Source: Limnomonas spitsbergensis (Eukaryota > Chlorophyta > Chlorophyceae > Chlamydomonadales). Taken from it: a stretch of DNA of 64,000 nucleotides. The notes beneath the pieces were generated by a model, which was given only the letters and a program-made list of their open reading frames with translations, did no database searches and was not told the origin of the DNA. Both the position numbers and the translations under genes were made by a program. The stretch covers positions 620,001-684,000 of the forward strand of contig JAYJMM010000075.1 in NCBI GenBank assembly GCA_037349105.1. The letters run 5' to 3'. Below are positions 47,001 through 51,812 of the stretch, one piece after another. Positions within the stretch are counted from its first letter, which is position 1. The number at the start of each line of letters is the position of its first letter.

Positions 47001-48977
47001 ATGTCATCTCCGTGTTTCCCGGGGTGGGGCTTCCCACTGTCCGCTGCCTGCCTGTGCCCCTATTGCTTGTCACCTCCGTGTTTCCCGGGATCCCGGGCTC
47101 ACCACTGTCTGCTGCCCGCCTGTGCCCCCTTTTGCTTGTTCTCAGGTCCATGGCCGTGGGTCAAGTGCCGCCCCTGTGGAAGGGGAGCGTGTCGTTCCCC
47201 TCGCTCAAGCCTCTGGCATCGTACGTGTTGGACCTCTTAGCCCGCCTCGATATGCTGATGACATGGTGAGAATGAAAAGAGTGCAGGGGAAAGCTGGGTT
47301 GAGGGTGGCAGGTGAGTTGCGGGTTGCAAGCTGAAGGTGAGTTAATAAGTTGCCGCTAATTCAGGTGGATGCAGAGGGAGGAGTGGGGAAGCAAAGTAGA
47401 AGAGAAGACTGGCATTGGCTGGGAGGCTGCAACGCCTCTTGTTGGTCCCCCTCCTGGAGGCACTCAGGTGTTTCAGAGTGGCGGGGGCTGGAGGTGCCGT
47501 GTGGTGTGTGGGTCATGGTGTCCCCTCTCCTCATGCGCTGGCTTGGCCCTGTGTTCCTGAACCTGACCCTGACCCTGATCCTGCACAGGTATCAGAAGGG
47601 CGCTCCCCCTGTGTTCTGGATCAGCGGTTTCTTCTTCACGCCCTCCTTCACGACGGCCGCGCTGCAGAACTACGCCCGCAAGCACAAGCTGCCCATTGAC
47701 ACGGTGGGTGGGGAGGGGTGCTGCAAACTCACGCTCCAGGCTGTGGAAGTGCAGCAGAGCCGGCAGGGGGTGCTGCCACCACACCGTTTGAGCACCACAG
47801 GCTTCCCCTTGGTGATTGACCTTCTAGTCTCATTATTGGAGACATGTGCTAGTGAGGCTCAGACCTGACTTGGGGTGCAGACCACGCTACGGTCTTAGGT
47901 TGCAGACACAACGTTCCTTTTGGCCTCCGACCCCCTATGGACTGCATTGATCAGGAATTTATCATGCCTATTACCAATCCCCCCGTCAAGTTTGCTCAGG
48001 CATGGGTTTCAGGTTAAATCTCTGAACCCTAAACCCTAACCCTTCACCTGTGATCCCTGCTACCGTTCCCCCCTCTCAGGTGGGCTTTGACTTTGTGATG
48101 ATGGGGACAGACCCTGCCGCGTTAGTGAAGGGCCCTGAGGACGGCATCTACATCCACGGCCTCTTCCTGGAGGGGTGTGCCTGGGACGGAAACAAAAAGC
48201 AGCTCAAGGAGTCCACGCCCAAGGTGAGCCCTGAGACTGGATGTGACCTGGGATCTAGATGGGTTGGGTAGGGTGCATGAGGTGGGGCTGCATGGGTGGG
48301 GTGGTCCGGCATAGATGGGGTGCATGGGTGGGATGCATGGGTGGGGTGCATCTGATACACTCTCTTGGATATGCTCTCTTTGGGGGGGATTCCATTGGAG
48401 GCCTACTTCTCTGAGATTGCCATAAGGCATTCCGGTCAGGGCCTGGTGCCTCACATCATAGTGCAGTTCTTTGGGTACACTTCCCCCCTGAAGAAATCTC
48501 ATGCAAACCGTCTGGTGTTCACATGGTTGCACTGATGCAGGTGCTCTCTGAGACGGCTCCGGTCATCTGGCTACAGCCGAAGACGCTTGACAAGTTTTCA
48601 CAGGGCGCAACCTACGACTGCCCCGTGTACCGCACGTCGGAGCGCAAGGGCGTGCTGGCCACGACGGGCCACAACAGCAACTTCCTCATGTTCATGCGCA
48701 TGCCGACGACCCTGCCGGACTATCACTGGATCAATCGGGGTGAGTGTCGGACATCTTGGACTTGAGCCCTGCTTGTACAGCTGGCAGGCATGTGTGTACT
48801 GGGTTGCCTGATTTCCGTCCGGCTGGCCTGCAAGGTCATCCTGCCTTGCAATTTTTTTCTTGTGCCAGCACAGCTCATGCCTTGCATTCTATCTTCACGC
48901 ACTGACCTGGGTGTTCCAATCGTTTGCCTTGCCTTGCTGTCGCAGGAGTCTGCATGCTTTGCTCCCTGAGCGAATAG
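270..48977 (+). CDS. Axonemal dynein heavy chain, single-headed inner-arm type, 61 exons, 5'-partial
   Basis: This is the motor subunit of a ciliary inner dynein arm: it hydrolyses ATP and moves along the adjacent doublet microtubule. I see 61 exons whose GT-AG (one GC-AG) junctions keep a single frame totalling 10,053 nt, i.e. 3350 residues of the C-terminal part. Full-length relatives are about 4000 aa, so roughly 650-700 N-terminal residues lie upstream. Order: linker (exons 1-11), AAA1 with [11 protein letters not shown]2 with [11 protein letters not shown]3 with GPTGTGKS, AAA4 with GVGGSGRQS, stalk with microtubule-binding domain, AAA5, AAA6, and C-terminal domain ending at TAG 48975-48977. 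The AAA1 block ([34 protein letters not shown]) matches what I know of DNAH3/7/12 and the Chlamydomonas monomeric inner-arm chains, not outer-arm or cytoplasmic dyneins. The exact orthologue cannot be assigned here. Residue numbers below count from the first residue in the window. Confidence 0.96.
1180..1580. repeat. Polypyrimidine (CCCTC/CCTT-type) low-complexity tract, intron 2
   Basis: About 400 bp of almost pure C/T on the + strand between exons 2 and 3, made of CCCTCCCTT and CCTCCCCCT-like words. It ends at the acceptor TTTCCTAG of exon 3 and may have grown from its pyrimidine tract. Confidence 0.8.
2385..2620. repeat. Tandem CCTTGGACCCTAAA-type repeat with telomere-like words, intron 4
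   Basis: Irregular repeats of 14-28 bp built from ACCTTGGACCCTAAA and GGACCCTGGACACTAA words. Some contain the plant-type telomere heptamer CCCTAAA in degenerate form. The tract ends directly before the exon 5 acceptor CCCTAG. Confidence 0.8.
3810..4182 (+). repeat. Three tandem copies of the exon 7 start within intron 6
   Basis: Copies at about 3810-3855, 3907-3956 and 4037-4087 precede the real exon 7 (4183). Each contains the words GATGCCATGTGGCGTGG (varied) and GGCATGATGAAGAGCAC, that is the first 45-50 nt of exon 7, followed by a C-rich spacer with GCACCCACGTTGCTCGTTTC. The third copy keeps an intact TTTCAG acceptor and a reading frame for 16 codons ([16 protein letters not shown]). The second has TTTCAAAG, and the first lacks a good acceptor. 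Copies decay with distance from the exon. Confidence 0.9.
4446..4942 (+). repeat. Decayed copies of exon 7 end and exon 8 start in intron 7
   Basis: Bases 4446-4505 resemble the last 50 nt of exon 7 including its donor (GCGTATCTGGGGAAGAAG, then CGCTCGGTGAGG). Bases 4876-4942 resemble the start of exon 8 (TTCTTCCTGCCAAACAG, GAGATGCTCGAGACCCTG, CCCAAGGACCCCACGAG) with several substitutions. So both edges of the same intron have been copied inward. No working acceptor precedes the second copy. Confidence 0.8.
5690..6165 (+). repeat. About 57-bp tandem repeat carrying the exon 9 acceptor tract, intron 8
   Basis: Roughly eight units of GCATGGCATGCCCTCCCA, CCAGTGTGGCATCCCCC and CCCCTGCCCTCCTCAG. 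Every unit ends in CCCTGCCCTCCTCAG, the same pyrimidine tract and AG that form the real acceptor of exon 9 (AG at 6165-6166). The array stops exactly at the exon. Confidence 0.9.
6474..6532 (+). repeat. Decayed copy of exon 10 start in intron 9
   Basis: CCCCCTTCAACGTAACGG and CAGCTATCAAG, then CAGTGCACGTCGCACCTGC, match the real exon 10 acceptor and start (CCCCCTTCAGACGTGACGG at 6641). The AG has become AA, which would inactivate the acceptor. Confidence 0.8.
7627..7710 (+). repeat. CTG/CTA trinucleotide microsatellite, intron 11
   Basis: CTGCTGCTGCTACTGCTA-type run of about 80 bp in the intron after exon 11. Two decayed copies of the exon 12 start (words CCTTTGATGGGCTG and CTACCGCACCCTGATGGG) follow at about 7786-7815 and 7850-7885. 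Confidence 0.85.
7928..12507 (+). CDS. Dynein heavy chain exons 12-15: AAA1 (main ATPase site)
   Basis: Exons: 7928-8045, 8831-9121, 11095-11260, 12362-12507 (residues 614-854). AAA1 is the site whose ATP hydrolysis drives movement. The Walker A motif GPAGTGKT is at residues 633-640 in exon 12. Walker B CFDEFNR is at 683-689 in exon 13, and the sensor stretch [16 protein letters not shown] ends exon 13. Exon 14 opens with [16 protein letters not shown] and ends with the family sequence SSQDHYDYG. Exon 15 gives [18 protein letters not shown] and continues to [10 protein letters not shown]. All catalytic residues seem intact, so the motor should be active. Exons 13 and 14 are separated by a 1973-bp intron filled by a 9-bp repeat array. 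Confidence 0.95.
8569..8830 (+). repeat. Two upstream copies of the exon 13 start in intron 12
   Basis: Copies at about 8570-8632 and 8705-8768 precede the real exon 13 (8831). The nearer copy keeps CCAG as acceptor and TGCGTCGTCTTCAACTGC without change, stays open for about 20 codons, and then runs into a C-rich spacer. The farther copy is diverged (TGCGTAATTTTTGACTC). Spacer sequence between copies is also repeated (CCCACACCTGCCCTACC). Confidence 0.9.
9185..10965 (+). repeat. 9-bp minisatellite CCCTCTARG, about 200 units, intron 13
   Basis: Units alternate CCCTCTAGG and CCCTCTAAG, with rarer CCTAGGTCCTGTAGG variants at both ends. The real exon 14 acceptor, CCCCTCTAG followed by GCCCTG (11085-11100), is itself one such unit, so the array looks like a mass amplification of the 3' splice junction. 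Many units keep an AG that could in principle act as acceptor. Confidence 0.95.
11628..12350 (+). repeat. CACCCCTCACCC / CACCCCACAC array, intron 14
   Basis: About 720 bp of CACCCCTCACCCCACAC-type units, with CATTCACCCC and CTTATCCCTC variants. It ends at the acceptor CCCCCTATAG of exon 15. The region is G-poor on the + strand. Confidence 0.9.
12552..12680 (+). repeat. Two decayed copies of exon 15 end in intron 15
   Basis: TTGTCTCACGACACGCCG with TTGTTCCCGG (12565-12595), and ACTTCCTGTCATATGCCG with TTGTTCCAGA (12640-12675), resemble the exon 15 end (CTGTCTCATGACGTGCCG, TTGTTCCAGGTATG). The donor GT is lost in both. Confidence 0.75.
12931..16489 (+). CDS. Dynein heavy chain exons 16-21: AAA2
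   Basis: Exons: 12931-13056, 13640-13840, 14286-14463, 14864-15039, 15590-15745, 16299-16489. AAA2 binds nucleotide structurally and normally does not hydrolyse it. The P-loop is GLPFSGKT at residues 914-921; relatives usually have GEPFxGKT, so the second position is Leu here instead of Glu. The degenerate Walker B is WMVLDGPVD around residues 993-1001, followed by [21 protein letters not shown], which is highly typical of all dyneins. [13 protein letters not shown] closes the large subdomain. Exon 21 begins after the second of two identical CTCCTACAG acceptors; only the second continues with an open frame. Confidence 0.94.
14560..14780 (+). repeat. Decayed copies of exon 18 end and exon 19 interior in intron 18
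   Basis: AATAAGCTCTGCCTCAAC with TTAGGTGTG (about 14571-14600) echoes the exon 18 end plus donor. CATGATCTTCAAGGGGGC through GTCCCCTGCC (about 14718-14770) echoes the exon 19 segment encoding [15 protein letters not shown], with substitutions. Confidence 0.75.
16220..16850 (+). repeat. Copies of exon 21 start (intron 20) and exon 21 end (intron 21)
   Basis: At 16210-16245 a perfect copy of CTCCTACAG and GACGCTGCCACGTACGAG precedes the real exon 21 (16299) by about 78 bp. After exon 21, at least four degenerate copies of its end plus donor follow. They have words such as CCGCCAGAGGAGAAGTAG, CGGTCAGGGGAGGAC, CCATCGGGGAAGAAGTG and CGTTGGAGGAGAAAAGG (16553-16835), spaced by about 80-85 bp. Confidence 0.8.
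16948..17016 (+). repeat. (CTG)n(ATG)n microsatellite, intron 21
   Basis: Seven or more CTG units followed by about 15 ATG units, then ATACAAATACAAATAC. It ends 33 bp before exon 22. Confidence 0.9.
17050..21879 (+). CDS. Dynein heavy chain exons 22-28: AAA3
   Basis: Exons: 17050-17163, 17610-17773, 18168-18376, 19102-19383, 19854-20060, 20875-21094, 21706-21879. AAA3 is the regulatory ATPase of the ring. Walker A GPTGTGKS (residues 1285-1292) is split across the exon 23/24 junction inside the last Gly codon. Walker [12 protein letters not shown] (1349-1359) ends exon 24. Exon 25 continues with the family sequence [14 protein letters not shown] and the [10 protein letters not shown] sensor loop, and exon 26 with [14 protein letters not shown]. 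Exon 28 ends in the helix leading to AAA4. The true acceptor of exon 25 is the last of five near-identical GCTTGAGACC junctions. Confidence 0.95.
18836..19095 (+). repeat. Four decoy acceptors of exon 25 separated by telomere-like spacers, intron 24
   Basis: Units of about 62 bp: CCATCCCCCCTTGGAACAG, then GCTTGAGACCTACGGC, then CCCTAAACCCTTAACCCTAA. AG acceptors with the first 15 or so nt of exon 25 occur at about 18844, 18914, 18976 and 19037; the fifth (AG 19100-19101) is the real one. The decoys' acceptor contexts are practically as good as the real one. Confidence 0.93.
21470..21705 (+). repeat. Two decayed copies of exon 28 start plus (CCCT)n, intron 27
   Basis: TATGCAGAGGACCCCACC (21479-21496) and GTAGAGGACTCCACCC (21584-21600) resemble the real TGTAGAGGACCCCACCC at 21701. 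The stretches between them are CCCTCCCTCCCT runs. Confidence 0.8.
22300..22680 (+). repeat. Copies flanking exon 29 (start copy upstream, end copies downstream)
   Basis: A copy of the exon 29 start (GCGCGCACATGCTGCGTG, about 22326-22345, followed by a decayed P-loop stretch) lies in intron 28. Two copies of the exon 29 end (ATTGAGATCCGCAAGATC and ATTGAGATCAGTTAGACC) lie at about 22607 and 22675 in intron 29. Confidence 0.75.
22444..25479 (+). CDS. Dynein heavy chain exons 29-32: AAA4
   Basis: Exons: 22444-22562, 23352-23492, 23848-24077, 25239-25479. The P-loop GVGGSGRQS is at residues 1661-1669, with Arg where Lys is usual; this is the normal form in axonemal dyneins. The Walker B-like FLFSDSQ is at 1716-1722, followed by the very conserved [16 protein letters not shown] spanning exons 30 and 31. 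Exon 31 contains [19 protein letters not shown] and ends inside the Trp codon (TG/G) of TIDWFSEWP, which is completed in exon 32. Exon 32 ends with [20 protein letters not shown] leading into the stalk. Confidence 0.95.
24194..24366 (-). mobile_element. MITE-like element copy 1 (hAT-like ends), intron 31
   Basis: A 173-bp element starting CAGCGTTTCTATTTTTGG and ending GAAAAAGGAAACACTG, which are imperfect terminal inverted repeats. The reverse complement matches 56516-56702, sharing GCTACATGTCAGCTACA, a GGTCC..GGGCCTTTGGC core and AAAATAGAAAC. It has no coding capacity. CAGTG-type ends suggest a non-autonomous hAT-like family. The 8-bp flanks (CCCTGCAG / ACCCACAG) match at only 5 of 8 positions, so no clear target-site duplication is claimed. 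Confidence 0.65.
24372..24925 (+). repeat. 48-bp tandem repeat, about 11 units, intron 31
   Basis: Units contain CCTGCTCCTGCAGCACTTCC, TTGTGTGGGGATAGAGTG and CTGATTGGG at a regular 48-bp spacing. Each has a pyrimidine tract and CTGCAG that could read as an acceptor. Unlike other arrays here it is not an obvious copy of the neighbouring exon edges. A decayed copy of the exon 32 start follows (TTTTCTCAGCGTGGCCCA, about 25012). Confidence 0.93.
25485..25960 (+). repeat. About 61-bp tandem repeat from the 5' end of intron 32
   Basis: About seven units of GGGCGGGAGATGCCCTGG, GGGCACTAGAGGGAACCAGG and GCTTGATCCGTTGGGAGCAG. The first unit starts within a few bases of the exon 32 donor (GAGGTGGGCGAGGCGGGGC), so the intron's own first segment has been amplified. 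Confidence 0.9.
26210..30026 (+). CDS. Dynein heavy chain exons 33-38: stalk coiled coil and microtubule-binding domain
   Basis: Exons: 26210-26377, 26618-26797, 27275-27412, 28237-28386, 29185-29331, 29904-30026 (residues 1898-2199). The antiparallel coiled coil carries the microtubule-binding tip. Coiled coil 1 is exons 33-34 ([11 protein letters not shown]; then an Ala/Glu-rich run to [13 protein letters not shown]). The tip is exons 35-37: [45 protein letters not shown] and [14 protein letters not shown]. Coiled coil 2 runs through [16 protein letters not shown] into exon 38 ([20 protein letters not shown]). I see no long insert in the tip of the kind that would form a flap. All six exons are phase 0 at both ends, except the entry to exon 32. 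Confidence 0.94.
27413..27720 (+). repeat. 28-bp tandem repeat beginning at the exon 35 donor, intron 35
   Basis: About ten units of GGGGGCAGAGGGTTAACC and AAGTGGGGA. The first unit overlaps the real donor GGCAAGGTGGGG (exon 35 ends 27412). A G-run and GGGGGCAAGG tracts follow to about 27770. Confidence 0.92.
28106..28165 (+). repeat. Decayed copy of exon 36 start with in-frame stop, intron 35
   Basis: GGTGCTGGCTGACCCAGA and TTTTGTCACGACACTCAAG resemble exon 36 (GTGTTGGCTGACCCCAAC and so on). The equivalent of KDYDKDN reads KY then TAG, so using it would truncate the protein. The real exon starts at 28237. Confidence 0.85.
28755..28850 (+). repeat. 20-bp perfect tandem repeat, five units, intron 36
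   Basis: Unit AGGTCAATAGCTACGGCTCC, essentially perfect, so recent. It is unrelated to the flanking exon edges. Confidence 0.9.
30027..30485 (+). repeat. Four tandem copies of the exon 38 end plus donor, intron 38
   Basis: Copies at about 30108, 30223, 30338 and 30445 contain GCAGAAGCTGGAGCGGGC, AGAAGCTAATCACGG and TGGGATGG, i.e. the last 32 nt of exon 38 followed by its GT donor. Period is about 115 bp, with identical spacer words (GGGATTGCCTGCAATGTG). The last copy is the most diverged. The real donor is at 30027. Confidence 0.93.
30925..31265 (+). repeat. CTCAGCCCCC/CTCAGCCCT array, intron 38
   Basis: About 340 bp of CCCCCTCAGCCCTCAG units, each with CTCAG, upstream of the exon 39 acceptor. 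Units of this kind would score as acceptors with pyrimidine tracts. Confidence 0.92.
31343..34977 (+). CDS. Dynein heavy chain exons 39-44: AAA5
   Basis: Exons: 31343-31483, 31622-31825, 32710-32839, 33598-33712, 34112-34277, 34900-34977. Typical AAA5 sequence: [19 protein letters not shown] at the start, then [37 protein letters not shown] and [20 protein letters not shown]. Exon 43 supplies [22 protein letters not shown] and ends in an Arg/Gln-rich helix ([11 protein letters not shown]) that continues with [20 protein letters not shown] in exon 44. No catalytic nucleotide site is expected in AAA5 of this family, and none is seen. Exon 44, at 78 bp, is the smallest internal exon. Confidence 0.94.
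31910..31957 (+). repeat. Near-intact copy of the last 48 nt of exon 40 plus donor, intron 40
   Basis: GTCGCCAACGCC, then TGGCCGCTCATGATCG, then CCCTCAGACACAGGTGG match exon 40 positions 31778-31825 with only a few differences, and the GT donor is kept. A GCTGTTGCTGCTATTG-type stretch separates the copies. A shorter copy of the exon 41 start (ACCAACAAGTGGATCAAG) lies at about 32636. Confidence 0.9.
32331..32454. repeat. 124-bp imperfect palindrome centred on GTAC (32391-32394), intron 40
   Basis: The left arm TTGGCCTTGGTGATGCCC through CGTCTGCAG pairs with the right arm CTGCAGACGGGTATCACC through TAGGCCAAC. Pairing continues inward through CTACTGCAG to the central GTAC with almost no loop. 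The outer 33 bp match at about 30 positions. A further partial copy of one arm (GTGTTGGCCTTGGGGATGCC) lies at about 32532-32551. It could be a fold-back element or a hairpin precursor. Confidence 0.85.
32974..33385. repeat. (CCTAG)n array, intron 41
   Basis: About 410 bp of the pentamer CCTAG (AGCCT phase), with occasional CCTGG and late TCTAG variants. CCTAGG-type words are near self-complementary, so the tract may form secondary structure. It fills the middle of intron 41. Confidence 0.95.
34344..34670 (+). repeat. Four decayed copies of the exon 43 end, intron 43
   Basis: Words AGGCCAGACCTGGAGGC, CACAGCGGCAGCAGCTGG and GTAGGTGTGG (34348-34390) copy the exon 43 end and donor well. Further weaker copies lie at about 34457-34500, 34566-34615 and 34648-34670. 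Decay increases with distance. Confidence 0.88.
35300..44181 (+). CDS. Dynein heavy chain exons 45-52: AAA6
   Basis: Exons: 35300-35486, 36244-36394, 37122-37228, 40247-40416, 41492-41587, 42247-42531, 42991-43076, 44030-44181. AAA6 closes the ring. Family sequences are [87 protein letters not shown] and [21 protein letters not shown]. The joint DFR/LWMTS is only made if exon 51 ends at 43076 and the intron starts with GC (GCAGGT). Exon 47 must end at the first of about 60 tandem 5' splice site copies, because reading on meets TAA within six codons. Exon 52 must start at the last of seven identical acceptors. Confidence 0.93.
35525..35900 (+). repeat. Exon 45 end copies and about 105-bp duplication, intron 45
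   Basis: Three copies of the exon 45 end with donor (TTCTGTATCAGGGATG, TGGCAGGTGAGCTC; then GGGACATGGCAGGTGAGC; then GGGGCATGGCAGGTGAGC) lie at about 35538, 35617 and 35702. A GGAGGGAGGGAGT..GGAGCTTCACTC segment is then duplicated in tandem to about 35900. Confidence 0.85.
36405..36769 (+). mobile_element. MITE-like element copy 2, internally expanded, intron 46
   Basis: The left end TTCGTTTTTCTCCTGGCTC then TACATGTCAGCTA, and the right end TGGCTGGAAAATATGAACAC then TG, match the ends of the 24194 and 56516 copies in the same relative order. Inside, an ACATGTCAGCT word is repeated about six times, making this copy about twice as long. It starts 11 bp after the exon 46 donor. Confidence 0.5.
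37229..39700 (+). repeat. About 60 tandem copies of exon 47 end plus 5' splice site plus telomere-like spacer, intron 47
   Basis: Units of about 38 or 46 bp read CCAGTTCCTGCTCACGG, then GTGAGTGGGCC, then TAAACCCTAAA or TAAACCCTCAACCCTACA. The first two parts are the last 17 nt of exon 47 and its donor; the spacer resembles CCCTAAA telomere repeats. The only coding-compatible donor is the first one (exon ends 37228), since reading through meets TAA within six codons. Higher-order blocks of several units are themselves repeated, for example 37229-37800 against 38240-38800. Confidence 0.96.
39905..40245 (+). repeat. ACCCACCCAACCACGC array ending in the exon 48 acceptor, intron 47
   Basis: About 340 bp of ACCCACCCAACCACGC-type units. 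The real acceptor of exon 48 is CCCAACCACGCAG (AG 40245-40246), i.e. the last unit plus AG, so this end of the intron has been amplified as well. The acceptor lacks an ordinary T-containing pyrimidine tract. Confidence 0.92.
40527..41325 (+). repeat. (CCCTTTA)n heptamer array, intron 48
   Basis: About 110 heptamers CCCTTTA with CCCTTAA variants at the edges, grading into CCCTAAACCCTGAACCC at the right end. Similar in length and strand asymmetry to telomeric DNA but with a different heptamer (plant-type telomere is CCCTAAA). Confidence 0.96.
43440..44029 (+). repeat. Six decoy copies of the exon 52 acceptor and start, 79-89 bp units, intron 51
   Basis: Each unit ends GCCTGCATGCCCCAG followed by GCTGTGGATGACCTCCATGC, identical to the real junction at 44029/44030. 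Decoys have their AG at about 43503, 43592, 43671, 43760, 43849 and 43938. Splicing to any decoy would read [10 protein letters not shown] and then run into a TGA one unit later. Confidence 0.95.
44744..48977 (+). CDS. Dynein heavy chain exons 53-61: C-terminal domain and stop
   Basis: Exons: 44744-44854, 45146-45367, 46000-46194, 46587-46836, 47146-47265, 47589-47703, 48080-48223, 48541-48739, 48946-48977. Recognisable: [127 protein letters not shown] and HWINRGV. The protein ends VCMLCSLSE followed by TAG. A run of about 11 Gly codons (encoded at 46163-46194 plus the first codon of exon 56) sits between ADITKD and SSEELV. This loop is variable in the family, and the poly-Gly looks like local slippage. 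The long C-terminal domain is the axonemal type. Confidence 0.94.
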
Positions 48978-49165
48978 AGGGCGGTGAAGGGAGGTGGGGG
49001 AGGCCTCGGTCTTTCTGTTGGATGAGTTCAGTGTCAGTGGGATTCAGGATACAGGAATGGAGCCCGAGGCATCAAACATAAATGACGTGATGCATAACTA
49101 TTTTTAGGCATTTCTATCAGACAGTACTTGTTGATCCTACCAATCGGTGGGAGTTTGCACAATCA

Positions 49166-49170
49166 TGTAA
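49166..49170 (+). terminator. Putative poly(A) signal TGTAA of the dynein gene
   Basis: TGTAA is the usual green-algal polyadenylation signal. It lies 189 bp after the dynein stop codon and is the first clear copy downstream, giving a short 3' UTR. Transcript 3'-end data would be needed to prove use. Confidence 0.5.
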
Positions 49171-50249
49171 CGGAACTATGGTACCAGTTTATGAGGCCTG
49201 ATGTTCCCCCTTGTGCTGACTGATCGACATGCCATATGAATATCATCATGTGAGACTTGCCATCCTTGTGTGGTCATGACAAATGAAGCCACGCAACTGT
49301 GGTACTGCACCGTCGTTCGCCTTCATCAAAGGGTTAATATGTGCACAAAGTAGGCCAAGCGTGACAAGGTCAATGACTTACCACCCCTAGGCCCTGAACA
49401 AAAAATCACTTCACACAGTGAAGTGAAGTGAAGTTTTTACAGTCCAACGGGGCATCACATTTGATGCATGGGACTTGTAAACCGGTACAGGCACTAAATA
49501 CGCTAGGACAGCGAGCGAAAACCAGAGACCCCCCTGGGCAAGCAACCAACACACAACCACTGAGCAGTAGCGTGGGAATGAACCCCATAGTGCAGAAGAT
49601 TAGCCCCAGCCACAGAACATGACGTGGGTGCAAAAGAGTTCGGTTGGACGCCTCCTAGGAAAATTAAGAAGGAAAGAAGGAGATCTAAGTGAAATTGTAT
49701 AAGTCTGTGTAAAGACTGTGTGATGCGTGAGCGACACTTCAATAAGATCAAGTTTTTGTTTTTAAATTGTGAAGTGGGTGAGGCACTATGTGATGCGTAC
49801 CTTAAGTGAGTAAAGTGTTTACAAAGTGTGAACTGAGTGTGTGATACACATCAGCCCTCAACGATGCCTATCACATCCTCCACAGAAGCCCGAGCCTACC
49901 ACCCAAGCCCGCCCTGTTACAGCAGGTGAGTGTCCACCACTCCTCCAGTGCCCGCATCAATTAAATGCTGCATGTGCGCCCTCCGGTACTCTTTTGAGCC
50001 GTAATATGCAAGTCGGCTGCCCTGGCCTCCACCTTGAGTGAGCTGTCTTCACAAGGCGTGATCTGCACTTACCTCGTGACCCCCAGCAGGCAGCGGACAC
50101 AGGTAGCCCAGCAGCCTGGCGTAGGTACTGACGAGGGCTGTGCCTATGTGCTGCATCCTCCTAACTACGCAGTGTTGCGGCCAAAGGTGACCGATGGCCC
50201 ACACTACATCTCAAGCACTGACAGATGGAAAGACCTGACAAACAAATGC

Positions 50250-50930
50250 TTAGGATCCTGGCGTGTTTTTTCCTTCCTCTTTGTCAAGGATCTGGACAGG
50301 ATGGGGAATCTTCAAACTTCCTAAACGTTTTTTGTATGTTCTTTTCCTGCTCCTTTTTCGTCTGTTCATGCGATGGGGGGGGCAAATAAGAAAATCAAAC
50401 ACCCCATCATAAAAAAATGCCAAACGACCCCTGGCTACCCCCCCTGCTAAGAAGGCGTTTGCAGCCACTTTGGTGATGTCAGGGTTGGACAGCTGGATGT
50501 GGGGGACGCAGGGAAGTGCTTGATCGAAGCAATTCATAAACTTGTTGCTGGCTAAACACGCCGACCACTGTCGCCACCATTTAGACAGCATTCTGCCATT
50601 GCTGACAGGCTTAGAAGCCGCTGATTCTATGTCTGAGACTATCTTGGTACAGCAAGATCCAAAAGATTGCCACGCATCAAAAACTGTGTTCGAGGACATT
50701 GAGCCCTGCCGAGAGTTGACCTCTTTAAAATCATAAGGGATGGATCGAAGACCGCGCAAGAGTTCAGCATTGTCTGTGCAACGCATTTTATATAAACAAA
50801 TGGAAAAAGAGAGGAGGAAAGAATATGAATACGATTGGCGTATCCTTACAAGTCCGCACGTCACTTCTCCCGTACAAAATGTGGTGGTTTTATGACTGAC
50901 ACCTTTTTCGGCAGATCTTGAGCTGGACAT
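50250..50930 (-). CDS. Unrecognised 226-aa ORF, hypothetical or mobile-element remnant
   Basis: An ATG-started open frame on the minus strand in an otherwise gene-free, AT-richer stretch. The protein has a basic C-terminal cluster (NRRKRSRKRTYKKR) and a Trp/Cys-containing middle (KWWRQWSACLASNKF), with no domain I recognise. An uninterrupted 681-bp frame is notable in 45-50% GC DNA but can occur by chance. The composition differs from the GC-rich exons of neighbouring genes, which fits an insert or a non-coding frame. Confidence 0.25.
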   Translation of the reverse strand: MSSSRSAEKGVSHKTTTFCTGEVTCGLVRIRQSYSYSFLLSFSICLYKMRCTDNAELLRGLRSIPYDFKEVNSRQGSMSSNTVFDAWQSFGSCCTKIVSDIESAASKPVSNGRMLSKWWRQWSACLASNKFMNCFDQALPCVPHIQLSNPDITKVAANAFLAGGVARGRLAFFYDGVFDFLICPPHRMNRRKRSRKRTYKKRLGSLKIPHPVQILDKEEGKNTPGS

Positions 50931-51734
50931 CGCCTATTCATATGTTTTCTTCATATCGTGAAACACGTTGTGCAAGAGTTGTGACCAGGTCGAGCCCTCG
51001 CCCCATACCCTACGGCTGGTTGGCGAACCGTATGGTATGGGCGCATCCGTATGGTATGGGCCTCAACCGTCAAAATTGTCAGGCGAATCCGTATTGGTGT
51101 GGCGAATCTGTAAGGTAGGTGGTTTGGCGCACCGTTTGGCGAAGCCGAAGTTGGTTGGCGGTGGTTCGGAAGTCGAGCAGGCTGCTTGGCTCCTTGTAAG
51201 CGGTCGTGGCTTGTTGTCGATTAACGATTTGATGTTTTGATGGATTTCGAAGCATACACATCCCTTAACATCGACCTTCAACAGGCAACTCCTCATCACT
51301 GAAACAATTTAAACCAGCCCTCATGGCCAGAAGTTCTAGTGACTTCCGGGATCATGCGGACTCGTAACAATACCTGACAACTAATGGTGTCAGTAATTTC
51401 AGCGAAATCAGCCACGACTGCATATAGGCCCCTGAGACAATTTACACACCTTACACAATGTAAGATTGAACACTGGACTATTTCATGCGGGAGCTGCTTG
51501 TCCGAAAGCTCCTGTCTTGCTAATGCAGAATCACAGCTTTATTTCAGGCTCACCTGACAAAAGCCCTCACAGTAAAGACAAGCACCAAACGGGATGCATG
51601 GAACAAATCATGTTCATATTCTCCGATGGGCTGAACGTACATCAATCGATGTACAAAAATTAGAAAATAGGGATTTAAATTAATAAGTAACTACGGTATC
51701 CTCGAAATATTTGTGGGGCGTTTCCTAACTTTTA

Positions 51735-51812
51735 TACCGTACCGTATTTTTGTACCGTATTTGTACCGTATTTTTGTACCGTACCGTACTTTTGTAACGT
51801 ACCGTACCGGTA
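51735..51812 (+). repeat. ACCGTA/TTTTTGTACCGTA low-complexity tract
   Basis: Repeated TACCGTACCGTATTTTTG words over about 80 bp, followed to about 52110 by degenerate repeats containing CGTCCTCAATTGG and GGACAAATGG-type words. Confidence 0.8.
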
